Shown here piece after piece: positions 26,939-37,251 of a DNA stretch of 64,000 nucleotides; the first letter of the stretch is position 1, and each line of letters starts with the position of its first letter. The position numbers were made by a program, and so were the translations under genes. The notes beneath the pieces were generated by a model that did not search any database, was not told where the DNA came from, and saw only the letters and a program-made list of their open reading frames with translations. Origin of the DNA: Dermanyssus gallinae. Its lineage: Eukaryota; Arthropoda; Arachnida; Mesostigmata; Dermanyssidae. The stretch spans positions 62,001 to 126,000 of the forward strand of contig QVRM01001976.1 in assembly GCA_003439945.1 (NCBI GenBank). The letters run 5' to 3'.

Positions 26939-27224
26939 CAAAAGTGATACCGTATAAAAATACAAAAATATCTGATTTTACTTCAAGAAGCCTACAGAAG
27001 ATATAGCTCAGAATTCGTCTTATGCTATATACTTTGGAAGATCATTTTTCTCACGATGCTTAGACGTGTTGAACTTTTTTAGCTTCCGTTTAGTGTTATG
27101 TTTTAATATATTAACAGAAAGTATAAGATTTATTTCCCTCAGTATTCGCAAACTGGCTTGGCTAGACCTAACATTTTTTAGGGAGGTTGTTTTTAAACTC
27201 AGACCGCCCTCAGTTCTTTTCGGG
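26291..27224. other. Gene-free DNA with an (AT)n tract
   Basis: (AT)n spans about 26875-26935. Nothing else was recognised. Confidence 0.5.
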
Positions 27225-27460
27225 CTTGGAACTCACCGTGAGACACATCTTCAATGCAGCAAGGGCCGGACATGTTATATATCCAAGGTTTTCCCAACAG
27301 TCCTTGTGGCAGCACCACGGTTTATCATATATTTTCGATGAGTATCGCTCAAAGAAAAATCGCTCAACACCAGGGATCGAACCGGCATCGGACCCCGGTA
27401 GATGTTACTAGCCCCCAGAGCATGTCGCCGCCCAAAAGAAATCTCGGCACCTGGCAATCG
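27225..27460 (-). mobile_element. tRNA-headed SINE, family B, copy 1
   Basis: Minus-strand order: a head with GCCGGTTCGATCCC as B box (about 27384-27371), ATGATAAACC, TGCTGCCACAAGG, ACATGTCCGG, TGCATTGAAGATGTGTCTCA and CGGTGAGTTCCAAGCCCG at the 3' end. The same blocks in the same order occur on the plus strand at 29.64-29.95 kb, which defines a repeat family. The A box is degenerate. Confidence 0.75.
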
Positions 27461-28130
27461 GGTACATTTGCTTAGACATTAGTCTCGACTGTTGCAGTTG
27501 CTGCAGCCGGTGTCGCGATGGAGACTGAAGATCTTCTTTCCGCTACCGCGCTTAAAATTGACTGCGGTTTTGCCGCTGCTCCCATCTGCGTCTTAGACCT
27601 CCAAAACGCGAAAAATGATCGACATCATTCGCGTCGTATTGTCTATCAACCATTGTTTGAAACGCTTACTAAGTGCACTTCTTGTCCATATCCTTCCATA
27701 CTTTTATCTGCATCCTCTCGAAGATATGGCTGTTGGCACGCACAGCGAGGAATCTACAATGTCTCACCTGGAAGTCGTTGGGCCTGCATTGTCTGGCAAG
27801 CGAAACGACGTTAAATTGGTGGAACTAGTTATTTAAATAAACAAGATGCAACGTTTCGAGTTCCGCCATCTACGCATACGAATCAAGCTGTTAAATCATC
27901 TATTTATATATTTGTCTTGCTTTCGCTGGTAAATGCAAACTGGCTGTACGAATTATCGATATGGTTCGCTAAGCATCAATGGTCGTAGTCCAACACGGGT
28001 ATATATATACGTCTATTTATATATACATCTTTTTGTTAGATGTGCAGCCAACCTAAAGATATACTGTTGTTTACAGTAGTGCGAGCACTTACACACTCCA
28101 TCCATAGAGCCACCACTCGCTGATTTATAT
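27461..28130. other. Gene-free DNA
   Basis: Two overlapping frames at 27518-27836 encode no recognised protein. A short (TA)n lies near 28000-28025. Confidence 0.5.
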
Positions 28131-28199
28131 ACACATACGTTAACCATAATATAAATATCATATCTGGGTGAGAGTACAAGTGATACAAGACATGTCGAA

Positions 28200-28240
<41 letters not shown>

Positions 28241-28358
28241 TGTATATATATAAAGTTGTATTAATATTGTCGACAAAATGGAGTGAGTCACATCTGCTGG
28301 TAACTGGAACACCACTAGTCATTGTTCTGACATTAGTGCGAATAACCGTAGATTTGAG

Positions 28359-28397
<39 letters not shown>

Positions 28398-28625
28398 AGT
28401 CAAATCTACGCTTATTCGAGAAAATTGTTTTGGCCGCGCTCCTGTCAGAATAATGGTTAATGTTGGTCGAGTTGCCAGCAGATGTAACTCACTTTATTTT
28501 GTCAACAATATATATATATATATATATATGCTACGTCGGATTGGTTCGATATTTCCTGTATTACTTGTAAACTCACCGCGATGTGATATGTCGATAATGG
28601 TGTTTTTATATGTACTAATATAGGC
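28130..28625. mobile_element. Long palindrome with three symmetric (AT)n tracts
   Basis: Left-arm blocks TGAGAGTACAAGTGATACA (about 28170), TGTCGAACC (28193), TTGTCGACAAAATGGAGTGA (28268), ACATCTGCTGG and CGTAGATTTGA (28348) recur as reverse complements, in mirrored order, at about 28395-28580. (AT)n tracts occur at 28202-28238, 28362-28393 (centre) and 28508-28529. The outer pair sits at equivalent positions of both arms. Arms are about 200 bp with roughly 15-20% divergence by eye. A non-autonomous foldback or MITE is likely. Confidence 0.8.
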
Positions 28626-28714
28626 AAGGATGACAATGCTGACACTACACAAGTCATCATGTGGTTAGCCCCGGCCAGGTTTATTCTTAAACAAACCAGT
28701 ATACGCACATGTAC

Positions 28715-28719
<5 letters not shown>

Positions 28720-28781
<62 letters not shown>
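28720..28781. repeat. (AT)n microsatellite
   Basis: A nearly pure (AT)n tract. Confidence 0.97.
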
Positions 28782-28784
<3 letters not shown>

Positions 28785-29270
28785 TTGCTCCGACACAGCG
28801 TAGCAGACCGGCTAGAGAGAAACAGAGACAGTAGCGGGGCAAGACAGGCCGTAGGACAGGCAGCGAGGGAGGGAGGAAGCAGAAGCAAGAACAGGAGTAG
28901 CAGCACCGAGTTTGGTTCATTTAGTTTTCTGTGCTGAGAGCGGTCGGTGGTCAGTGCCGTCGTCGTCGTCGCCATCGTCGTCGACCGGAGACCGGAGACC
29001 GCAAACAATCTCTCTCGGACGGCTGGTTTCGTGGCTGGCTGGCTGGCTGGATAGCTAGTAGGTTGGCCGGCCGACCAGCCAGTGAGCCACTCGGGTGGCC
29101 ATGCCTGAGAGTGACATATTTGGCTGCGGTAACAGCAATCGCCGCTGCTGCTGCGGCTACGGCGGCGGCAGCGAAATCAAAACACCGTGATCATTCAGGC
29201 GTCACTCACAGACAGTACGCAGGCCTGTCGTCCTCCCCAACTCTTCGCCATCACCCCTACCACCCCTACC
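28782..29270. other. GC-rich gene-free DNA
   Basis: Short CGT/GTC and GGCT repeats lie near 28955-29050 and a GCT/GGC patch near 29140-29170. No exon is evident. Confidence 0.5.
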
Positions 29271-29443
29271 ACCCCACCACCACCACCACCATCCCCACCA
29301 CCCCCACCCCACCGTTATCCGGAAGGCCGCACCGTGCAGACAACAACGACTGTAGCGGCGACGATAGCGTGGCCGACAACAACAACAGCACCAGCAGCAA
29401 CAACAACAACAACAACAACAACAGAAACAACAACGCCGACAAA

Positions 29444-29479
<36 letters not shown>

Positions 29480-29595
29480 GCCAACAACAGCAACAACAAC
29501 GCCAACAACAACAGCAGCAACAACAACAACAACAACAGCAACAACAACCACGCCCGGCAATACGCAACAACAACAACAACAACAACCACGCCCGG
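29271..29595. repeat. CCA then CAA/CAG triplet array
   Basis: A CCACCCC tract (29271-29312) is followed by an imperfect CAA/CAG/AAC array from about 29375 to 29590. The plus frame 28931-29635 reads Asn/Ser/Thr-rich, a typical artefact of such arrays. Confidence 0.94.
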
Positions 29596-29639
29596 GCCAC
29601 CGGCGGGCTTTTCGATTTATTGCTGCTCGGCTTAGCTGG

Positions 29640-29955
29640 CCCGCTCGTAGGTCATTGCTGGCCATGTTGTCGGTCCCAGCGTTGTTGTGGATAAACACCG
29701 GGGTGACGCTGGTTCGACCCCCAACGTTGTGGATCGAGCTGTCACTGCGCAATGCTCAGTCAAAATAGAGATGATAAACCATATAACGCTGAGAGTCAGC
29801 ACAGCCATGCTGCTGCCACAAGGAGGCCGGGGGGCGGGGGGGGGGGGGGCTGCTGAAAAGGATACCCTAGATATCTTAACATGTCCGGCGCTGGGTGCAT
29901 TGAAGATATGCCTCACGGTGATTTCAAGCCCCGTAGAGGACGAAGGAGTCCAGTA
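29640..29955 (+). mobile_element. tRNA-headed SINE, family B, copy 2
   Basis: The plus strand shows an A-box-like TGGCCATGTTGTCGG (about 29658) and a B box CTGGTTCGACCCCC (about 29709). ATGATAAACC, TGCTGCCACAAGG, a G-rich run with 14 G near 29837-29850, ACATGTCCGGCGC, TGCATTGAAGATATGCCTCA and CGGTGATTTCAAGCCCCG follow. Block order is identical to the minus-strand copy at 27.23-27.46 kb. Confidence 0.8.
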
Positions 29956-30139
29956 TAGAATTGCATGGTAATCAGATACGCTTTATGCACTTTGTAACTC
30001 GATATGAGCGACATCGACTGATCTTGTTTTAGAAAAAACGTACATTTACAAGTCTTTGTGCAGACGAGGAATAAGATAGGCGAGCGAGCGAGTGAACGCA
30101 GTGCGGGACATCCACTGTCGAATCAAAGGAATCTATATA

Positions 30140-30353
30140 AGAATGAATAAGATATATCTATATATATATAATATATAGGATATATAATAATATATATATA
30201 AATATATATATATAATATATATATAGATATAAAATATAATCTAATATAAATAATATAATATTTAAATATATACAAAAAAAAATATTATAGATATCTATAT
30301 AATCTATATATTATATATTATAATACTAATTTATATATATATATATATATATG
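30140..30353. repeat. Extended AT-only low-complexity tract
   Basis: About 210 bp almost free of G and C, with imperfect ATATAA-type repeats. It differs from the pure (AT)n tracts and directly abuts the foldback-family copy at 30.36 kb. Confidence 0.9.
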
Positions 30354-30354
30354 G

Positions 30355-30640
30355 TGTAACAAACCAATTTTTAAAGCGATACATGGAATTGTAGAGCTCG
30401 TTAACAGCAAGTATTTTTTCCAATGGAAGCATGGGTCTCTGAGAAGTCTTATTCGTAGTGAGAGTGAAATTACTTACACATTTGGCAAAAATAAAGTTAT
30501 GTTTAATTAACTTTCACACCAAATACCTCAAAAGCCTTACCCTACGACCACTCACAGCGCTCAAAACTAGCACATGCAGGCAAACGCACATTTCGTGACG
30601 ATTATTTTAGTACCAAACTTATGGAAAACTTACGTACGTA
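30355..30640 (+). mobile_element. Foldback family copy (related to 54.74 kb), partial
   Basis: AAAGCGATACATGGAATTGT, TTTTCCAATGGAAGCATG, TGAGAGTGAAATTAC, ACCTCAAAA, ACGACCACTCACAGCGCTCA and TTTAGTACCAAACTT match, in the same order, blocks of the left arm of the 54.74-55.94 kb element. The right arm is not clearly present; a CCCTGTATA motif near 31092 might be its far end. The original left terminus is degraded. Confidence 0.7.
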
Positions 30641-31595
30641 ACGCAGCGCCATCACCTTGATATGAAAATGATGGGCATTAAATTTGCTATTGCGTGAGAG
30701 TGGTCTTTCGGACGTACATTTTTGGTCGCAATGGAAACATTTTACGATTTTTCATGAAAAGGCGTTAACGTAAAATATCGACTTTTCATGGCTTTCCTTA
30801 ATCTGGGTATTAGCTTTTTGCTACGCAAGCTAGTGAAGTGACTTCCGTGTTGTGCAGAATTTTCCTCCGAACACACCGGTGTAATCGGTTCCTTCATGCG
30901 TTGACTCGTTCTCCCGCAAACAGATATTTCGCACAACTATGTAGGAAAAAAAAGGCAGAAAAACGACTTTTATAAACTTCACTCTCTCTCCTAAACAAGA
31001 CGTTTCCACGTCTTCCCTCCATAGGGAAAACTTATTTTCTTACCGAGTTCTATCAAATCTCGGAATGCGTGCACAACAATATGAATGGCCCTGTATATAA
31101 GTTTCCATTACCTACTTATCGAGTGCCTTGTACTGTCGTCAGTCTGGGCGACGAGAGTTCTGCATCACATTCACGTCCGTAGTACGTTGTAAACGGCGTT
31201 TCACATTTTTTTGCAAAATCACTTTTTTTCAGTGGCCATGGTAATTTTCTGATATACGCAAAATGTGCTGAAACCCATGTCTGATGTGCCCCGCTAAGAG
31301 GCGGCAATTGCAGCGCAGGATACCTTTCCACTCAGGTTGTATACTAGAGCGAGCCATTCCTACGAATCAATTATATGAGAAGCTAAAAGTCATACGAGGA
31401 GCGTAGACAGAACACAGGCTTTTTTTTAAGTACAACCTCGACCGTACCTTTGGTTTTCACGCACGGGCGTAGACCTACTAAATACAAAATTTCAACAAAT
31501 GTTTGCCAGCTTTAATACATCTTTCCAAAATGCATGCCTGTAGTGATACCGACGTGAAGCGAGAGCAAAAATCACCGTCCGTCAATTATTGGTTC
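30641..31595. other. AT-rich gene-free DNA
   Basis: No recognisable protein. It may include the eroded second arm of the foldback copy. Confidence 0.4.
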
Positions 31596-31599
31596 GTTT

Positions 31600-32110
31600 C
31601 CTTCGGTGAGCCGGAACTTGCTGACTTTGGCGATTAGCAGTGCGCCGCCAAACAAAGCAGAGAGCACAGATCGGTTCGACGTGGAGCGGGCGGAACAAGT
31701 CTACCCTGTGTCATCCCCAAGGAGGATCTCTTACATCCGAACGCCCTCTCGGGACATGGCCAAGAAGAGCGCAATTTATAAGCATTTGGTGGCAGTATTG
31801 ACATACCGCTTAAAGCGCTTTCTGGAAACAACTAAAACGCCTTCCTGAAGCACAACACGGCTTTAGAAGAGCACGATTGACGACGATGGCGTACCCTTTG
31901 CTGCTTAACAAGATTTACCGGACAACAGCTCTGCAACACGGCACTTCGAGCGATGCTTCTTTAAAGTCGACAAATACGGTCACACTCCCTTGCCGTCTTT
32001 GTCGGCTTTAGAGCAGGATTCGACACTTGGCGTTGTGTACATCATAACTGCCTCACAAAACAGTAGTGATGAAGTTTCGCCGCGGCAAAAAAATAGGAAT
32101 TGTGTGAAGT
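31600..32110 (+). mobile_element. LINE reverse-transcriptase relic, fingers and motif A
   Basis: The frame through 31780-31848 ends in YRLKRFLETTKT. After a frameshift LPEAQHGFRRARLTTTMAYP (about 31842-31900) matches the Q-x-G-F-R-x-x-R-S-T motif of LINE reverse transcriptases. Another frame near 31993-32030 gives AVFVGFRAGFDTWRC, the counterpart of motif A (F-V-D-F-x-x-A-F-D-T) with the first catalytic Asp replaced by Gly. It therefore covers the N-terminal half of RT, complementary to the palm and thumb relics elsewhere. Confidence 0.7.
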
Positions 32111-32405
32111 CGGCAACAGTTGGCTGCGTTCATTACTTTGCCTGCCTGGGTGTTGTATTATCTTATATTTTTACAGAGTAAGGTCGTCCTAGTACGCAGC
32201 TTTATACGCTGTTAATAAATACTGGCAGTGATGTATTTAACATTACGATTTTATGAGCCAACAAACGCATACGGTATCCAGGTACGATGGCCCCACCTTC
32301 TAAGAAACTCGAACTTAAATAGATGTTATAATTCCGAAGAGGCTTTACGTATTGTTTGCACTAGCCGCAACAGAGTAGCAAATTTATTATCGCCAACGAC
32401 CTTTA
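32111..32405. other. Gene-free DNA
   Basis: Nothing recognised. Confidence 0.45.
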
Positions 32406-32407
32406 AC

Positions 32408-32575
32408 CTTTCGGGCTGACCCTTAGCCAACATTCAACGCCCACGGAACTGCTTGTCGCATTGCTTCATAGACGGCCCCAATAAATACAACTATACAATA
32501 CTCGAACCCACGCACCTATGTGTCTCCTTCGGTCGCGAGACGCAGGCAAATGCACCACGCCACCGGGCTCGACAA
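32408..32575 (-). mobile_element. tRNA-headed SINE, family A, copy 1
   Basis: Read on the minus strand, CCGGTGGCGTGGTGCATTTG (A box region) is followed by GCGTCTCGCGACCGAAGGAG, ACACATAGGTGCGTGGGTTC (ending in the B box) and a unique 3' part with GAAGCAATGCGACAAGCAGT and TGGCTAAGGGTCAGCCCGAA. The copy at 44.59-44.74 kb is alignable throughout, at roughly 80% identity by eye. The tRNA part does not fold as a normal tRNA. Confidence 0.85.
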
Positions 32576-33620
32576 GGTTAACGAGCACGATCAATCTCCT
32601 AGGGCAGAAGTATTCAAAACAAACCTCTTAGAGTAAAGTGACAAAATAGCTGAGGTCGATCCGGCGCTACGAGGCCTAGGCAATAACAACCAATGTTTGA
32701 AAGCGTTCAAGCTATGAGATCTAGCCATTGGTAGCAACGTTTGCTGTACATGGTTTTCGTTTTTGGAACCCCGTTTCAATTATTCTAATATCTGCCTGAT
32801 TGCAAATTTAAGGAATCCTAACCTTTTTGGGCAGTTAAACACATGCACTTTACTAAAGAGACCCGAACTACGTTGCTTGTCTTACAAAGAGCATATCAAA
32901 CACCCCATCTGCGGAGAACCTCCGTAAGCGTTTAAACAGATGGTAGCTTGTCTATTAGTGCTATGTCAAGTGTATATAAGCAATTTTCAAGTAAGTCCAA
33001 TCCAAACCTTTGTTTTTGAAGTGGCTTTTCTGTTTGTATGACATCTAGTAAAATGGGGCATTTTTTATTAAGAAAAGCTCTGGAACTCTGAGCAATTTGT
33101 TTTGCGCCGTTGCATCAGAGGTTTTGTATAAGGTTTTTTCGCTATTTGACTGTGATTGATTGGTTCGTAGGAAACAAACGAGGTGCTCAATTCAGCAAAC
33201 CCGTATTTTGTCGAATTACGTTTGCATGAAATATTAACTATTTACTGCATGCTACTATTCTGTCACGGATACACGGACTTAGGTTAATGCCTAGCCGGGA
33301 GGGGAGCCTGCAATTTGATTTAATTACTTAGTCGGCGCAAGACAATTTTTGCGCATCCTGGATTTTAAGGCGTTTCAGCTAAGAATTAAAAGTTGATTGG
33401 GTAACGTTAACTTAACTACTGAGTTCCTGAACAGTAATCGCTTGTATATCTAAACTTGTTTAGAACCTCTTTATGCGTGACTGGAAGCGGCCTATGAAGG
33501 CATTTCGAGCACTTATGGGAACGTGAGTAACGGCGGCAAGCATCGAAGAACCGAAGCTTAGCTGGGCTACCACTCGGCTGTTTCAACTTCATTATGGAAA
33601 TGTTCGGTCTGAACTTTAAA
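32576..33620. other. AT-rich gene-free DNA
   Basis: No gene, repeat or transposon protein recognised. Confidence 0.45.
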
Positions 33621-33636
33621 ATCGTCCCCTAGTAGC

Positions 33637-33755
33637 GACATATACTGCAACCGTGTTTCCAAAAACTGTAAGCGACTCGACTTACGTCACGACATTTACT
33701 GTGACTGTTTCTTCAAAAATCGTTAGCGACTCGACTAATATCATACGCTTCATTT
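33637..33755. repeat. Two-copy tandem duplication, unit about 60 bp
   Basis: GCGACATATACTGCAACCGT...AAGCGACTCGACTTACGTCA (33637-33693) is followed by ACGACATTTACTGTGACTGT...TAGCGACTCGACTAATATCA (about 33697-33752). The copies differ at about a quarter of positions. Confidence 0.7.
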
Positions 33756-33989
33756 GTGGACCTATATATTTCAAGAGATTAGATGTGAATGATGAGGTGA
33801 ACTACTGTCCTTAAATAATGTTAATTTCTTCAACCGCTAAAAGTTTGACCACCAACAAATTCGCTTATCGTTTTCGACTGAACCTACGGATCGCCTAATG
33901 TATACAAACATCACTAAATGATGACTTGGCTTGAAGGTCAATTTCAGGTTTCAAGTAAAAAGATATTGCTAGTCGACTAAACTTTATTG

Positions 33990-34180
33990 GTGTATATTTA
34001 TAGTCCGCGAAAAAAAAAGATACAGCTAGTTATTATATCCGATGGTGTAAAGATTACAGTGATAGATGCTCTTAGAGTAACAGACCGTTATCGACATTTG
34101 GGGTCTCGGATTACTTTGAAACAAGAAATCTTCACATTTGACACAGCTACATCGCAAAAAAAATTATACAGCCACTAACA
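33990..34180 (+). mobile_element. LINE reverse-transcriptase thumb fragment
   Basis: The 63-codon frame contains LVIISDGVKITVIDALRVTD followed by RYRHLGSRIT. This resembles the segment between RT palm and thumb (V-x-x-x-x-x-Y-x-Y-LG-x-x-I-T). It lies directly upstream of the Tc1-type element, which may have inserted into it. Confidence 0.45.
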
Positions 34181-34237
34181 AAATGCATGTCTTAGCGAGT
34201 GAATTGAGCGAAATAGCGACGGTTTTGGCCCTTTTAA

Positions 34238-35733
34238 GGCTCGACGGAAACAAAGGCAAACCTCTTACCAAAAGTTTTTCTGTGTTGACACGATGGGCCT
34301 GGGCCGGCGCCTCACGAGTGAAGAAAACTCTCAAATCAGGGTTTATAAGGACGTCGGCGTTTTCGCGAAATTATCTGTTGATTGGGGCGTTGTCCGCATG
34401 TAGTGAACAACTTCGTGAATTTAAGTGAAAGCTACGCCGCAAAAAGAGTTCCGGACGTCCAAATGCCATTTCGGAACAAAGCAAGCGTGCAGTTCTGAAG
34501 AAAGCTTCGAACTCTACGTTTTCGCCAAGGTCAATTGCGGCGGCGGTTGGTGTGCAAACGAACGTGCTCACGATGGCGCTTCGGTGATGATCTGGGCTGC
34601 TGTCAGGTATCAAACCAAGTTGTCGATGGCTTCAAGCAATCCCCTCGCCGCAACAGGGAACGATGCTGGGCAATACAGCACTCCGAATCGTTGCTGGCCT
34701 GCGGTTAGGGGAGGCTGTATGTGCGTCTCATAGTTGCTCCCTTAGCAACACGCCGATGTCGCCGACGGGAGAGCATGGCCACAGTTGTCCTAGGAGCTGC
34801 GGAAGACATTCGCGCCACGCCGCCTTCAATAAAATGATTTTGCGGGGCGTTGCATTCCGCTAACGTGCCCTGCAGAAAGGAGCCAGTCGGACTGGCAGCG
34901 GACTCAGCCTTACGTCCAGACGGAATGACCTTAGTTCCGTGGTCCTCCGGAAAAACCCTTGTGTGGGACGCAACCGTATGGGACACGCTGGCGCCGTCTT
35001 ACAGGAGCCGAGCCTCGAGATCAGCAGGCGCTGTTGCCAATTTAGCGGAGCAGCGGAAAAGTCTGAAGTACCGCGAGTTGAAAGCATCTTTTATAGTACA
35101 GCCAGTTGCCATAGAAACAATGGGGGTCATAGGCGAATCAACAGTAAGATTTCTGAAAGAAATTCGGAAAAGAGCGGCAAGTGAGAAAGATGAGAAGAGG
35201 CCAGTTAAATTTATGCTGCAGAGAAGTTTAATTGAAGTGCAACGTGGAAATGCGGCTGCGGTGCTATTTCGCTGCTCTCTGGCTGTGGTTTACCGGGTCT
35301 GATCTGATTATGTATTAAAAATATGTTGTGTATAAGTCGTCGATTGTGTTTTTAGACAGTCGTGTTAATTCGACGCGATATAGGGATTTTCTCGAAGAGT
35401 AAGCGCCAGGCTAATCGCAAGCCAGCTCGAACAACGTCACACTAAGGCCCTACGCCGGCTTGCAATCACACCCGTTTTCAATATCATCGAGAATATGTGG
35501 GGCTGGCTTGCCCGAAAGGTTAACACCGACGAAAAACAAATTTCAAACCAGGTAGAACTAAAAAATGCAATTGTGAAGGCTTGGGGCGAGCTTTTGCAGG
35601 ACGTCATCCAAAACTTGTTCAACAATATACCAAAACGCATTGTTGAGGCTATCCGACTTAACGGAATGTTCACTGAGTATTAGGTATAGTTGCTGGATGC
35701 ATTCGATGTGTTTGCCTTTGTTTCCGTCGAGCC
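34238..35733 (+). mobile_element. Tc1-type DNA transposon with perfect TIRs, interrupted by a LINE
   Basis: GGCTCGACGGAAACAAAGGC plus AAAC (34238-34261) is exactly inverted at 35710-35733, giving 24-bp perfect terminal inverted repeats. Inside, the frame from 34429 reads KKSSGRPNAISEQSKRAVLK and then STFSPRSIAAAVGVQTNV, the helix-turn-helix region of Tc1-type transposases. HDGASVMIWAAVRYQTK (another frame, to about 34618) is the DDE-domain strand motif. After the inserted LINE the protein resumes at 35337 as SSIVFLDSRVNSTRYRDFLE. TPVFNIIENMWGWLARKV (about 35467-35520) then matches the S-P-D-L-N-P-I-E-N-x-W motif, with the catalytic Asp replaced by Val, and runs to the C-terminus at 35683. Without the insert the element is only about 0.78 kb, so part of the DDE domain is deleted. 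Confidence 0.9.
34617..35346 (+). mobile_element. RLE-type LINE copy inserted in the Tc1 element, with TSD
   Basis: This is the best-preserved copy of the window's main LINE family. WLQAIPSPQQGTMLGNTALR and IVAGLRLG (34627-34710) are followed by a Cys/His segment ending HGHSCPRSCGRHSRHAAFN (the R-H-x-x-x-N motif). After one frameshift near 34850 come RPDGMTLVPWSSGKTLVWDA and TVWDT, then SLKYRELKASFIVQPVAIET, MGVIGESTVRFLKEIRKR and FMLQRSLIEVQRGNAAAVL, with a stop at 35300-35302. A short 3' UTR without a poly(A) signal follows. The flanks AAGTTGTCGATGG (34617-34629) and AAGTCGTCGATTG (35334-35346) are an 11/13 target-site duplication. The Cys/His, RHxxxN, RPDG, WDAT order suggests a restriction-like endonuclease as in R2/NeSL-type elements. 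Confidence 0.85.
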
Positions 35734-35955
35734 GTGAAATCCAAGATCATAAATGTCGATGGCAGTCTTTCGCTGTTACTCTATGATCATGTATCACTGT
35801 AGTCTTGACACGATGGGTTATGATAAATGTTTGTAATGTGGCAAAAATGGGTGGCTCTATTTTAGCGGATATTTATTTACAGAGGAACACATGCATGTTT
35901 TCCATTAAAGTCTATGTAATCACATTTGCTGGAGTGTACAATATACAAATCCTTG
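35734..35955. other. Gene-free DNA with a direct repeat of the Tc1 interior
   Basis: TTGACACGATGGG at 35805-35817 also occurs at 34285-34297, in the same orientation, inside the Tc1-type element. No explanation is evident. Confidence 0.5.
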
Positions 35956-35957
35956 GT

Positions 35958-36065
35958 ATCGACCCACTGTGCGTCGTGTGGAGATCGAACCCACGACTTA
36001 TGCGGTCAGAGTTGTGCGCGACAATTTCATCACTCCGTCCCGCCGATGGTGCAACACTACAAGCC
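35958..36065 (-). mobile_element. tRNA-like SINE head
   Basis: On the minus strand GGACGGAGTGATGAAATTGT resembles an A-box arm. GTCGTGGGTTCGATCTCCAC contains a perfect B box, about 45 bases downstream. The stems do not form a standard cloverleaf. No second copy was found in the window. Confidence 0.6.
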
Positions 36066-36904
36066 ATAGGCTAAGTAATATGTTGTGTGAACAACGTATT
36101 TCCTTCAGTGAGAAGTTACTGCGTTTCCGATTCGGCGATCTTTGCCCTGACAGAGACAACAGATTTCGCAACATGTGTGTAGTTTTGCATGCATGTACGT
36201 GAATTTTACTAAATCTCATAATCTTCCCCACTTTTATGCAATTAATTTTTACTGCAATAGCAAGCAGCGTATAACCCTGTTTCATGTGCGATTGTGACGT
36301 ACAGTTATTTGGATTAAAAACAACCTCCTTAAAAATGTTTCTAATTCTAGTTACTCGGATCTCCATACCTTAAACTATATATATATATATATGTATATAT
36401 ATGCCGTGTAACGCATGCGTATCTGCAGTAAAGCAATCTCTCTGTAGGAGAGAAGCAGGATCTTGGCAAAACTCGGCGGACCTTGGCAAAGTAGCGGTAA
36501 TGCGGCGCCATAGCGCCATCTAGGAATCGTCCCAGGCGACGACGGACAGGAGACGGCTGAGGAGAAGAGACGCACCCTGCCGGAGTTTTGCTGCGGCGCG
36601 GCAGGCCGCAAAAAAGAAAAAAAGTCTTCGCTCTATCCGTCCATCTGCGCGTCGGTCCATCCGTCAGCATCATTACAACTTTTGCGGCAATGGCAACTCG
36701 TGAAATCGCTGACACTGACCCCAATTGATCCCCGAGGACAAGAAGAACAATGGAGACGCCTCGGGCGCCACGCGACAGAGGGAAGGAGGCGGCGGGAGGC
36801 ATGAACCAACAGGAGGCGCGATAACGACCCGTGATACAACAACGACGATGACGACATCTGTCGGGCGCGCGTGTCAAGATGGCCGACAGACACTGGAAGC
36901 GCTG
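36066..36904. other. Transition from AT-rich to GC-rich DNA, no gene
   Basis: (AT)n lies at about 36377-36402. From 36.42 kb the composition becomes GC- and CpG-rich. A 176-codon minus-strand frame (36347-36877) runs through the microsatellite and has no recognisable domain. Confidence 0.5.
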
Positions 36905-37195
36905 CCACCCTACGATTGCTAATACAGATTCTGCTTTTACTACAACTAATACAGATTCTGCTGTTACTACAACTAATACAGATTCTTGTCACTACAACTA
37001 ATACAGATTCTGCTGCCACTACAACTAATACAGATTCTGCTGTTACTACAACTAATACAGATTCTGCTGTTACGACAACTAATACAGATTCTGCTGTTAC
37101 GACAACTAATACCGATTCTGCTGTTACTACAACTAATACAGATTCTGCTGCTTAAACTACAGCAGCAACAACAACTACAACTACTACTACTACCA
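36905..37195. repeat. 27-bp minisatellite, nine copies
   Basis: The unit CTAATACAGATTCTGCTGTT plus ACTACAA is repeated nine times between about 36918 and 37155. Because 27 is a multiple of three, the array translates as TTTNTDSAV repeats for six consecutive units. The third unit is 25 bp and breaks the frame before that. ACA/ACT triplets continue to about 37195. No gene context supports translation. Confidence 0.95.
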
Positions 37196-37251
37196 GTAAT
37201 GCAAAACACTGTGTACTGCAAAAACAAATTCTTATTGGCACTATGATTTGT

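Noticed and set aside
29640..29740. Functional tRNA genes at the five A/B-box sites
   Set aside because: Stems do not pair into a cloverleaf and two of the types recur with extended unique bodies, which indicates SINEs or tRNA pseudogenes.
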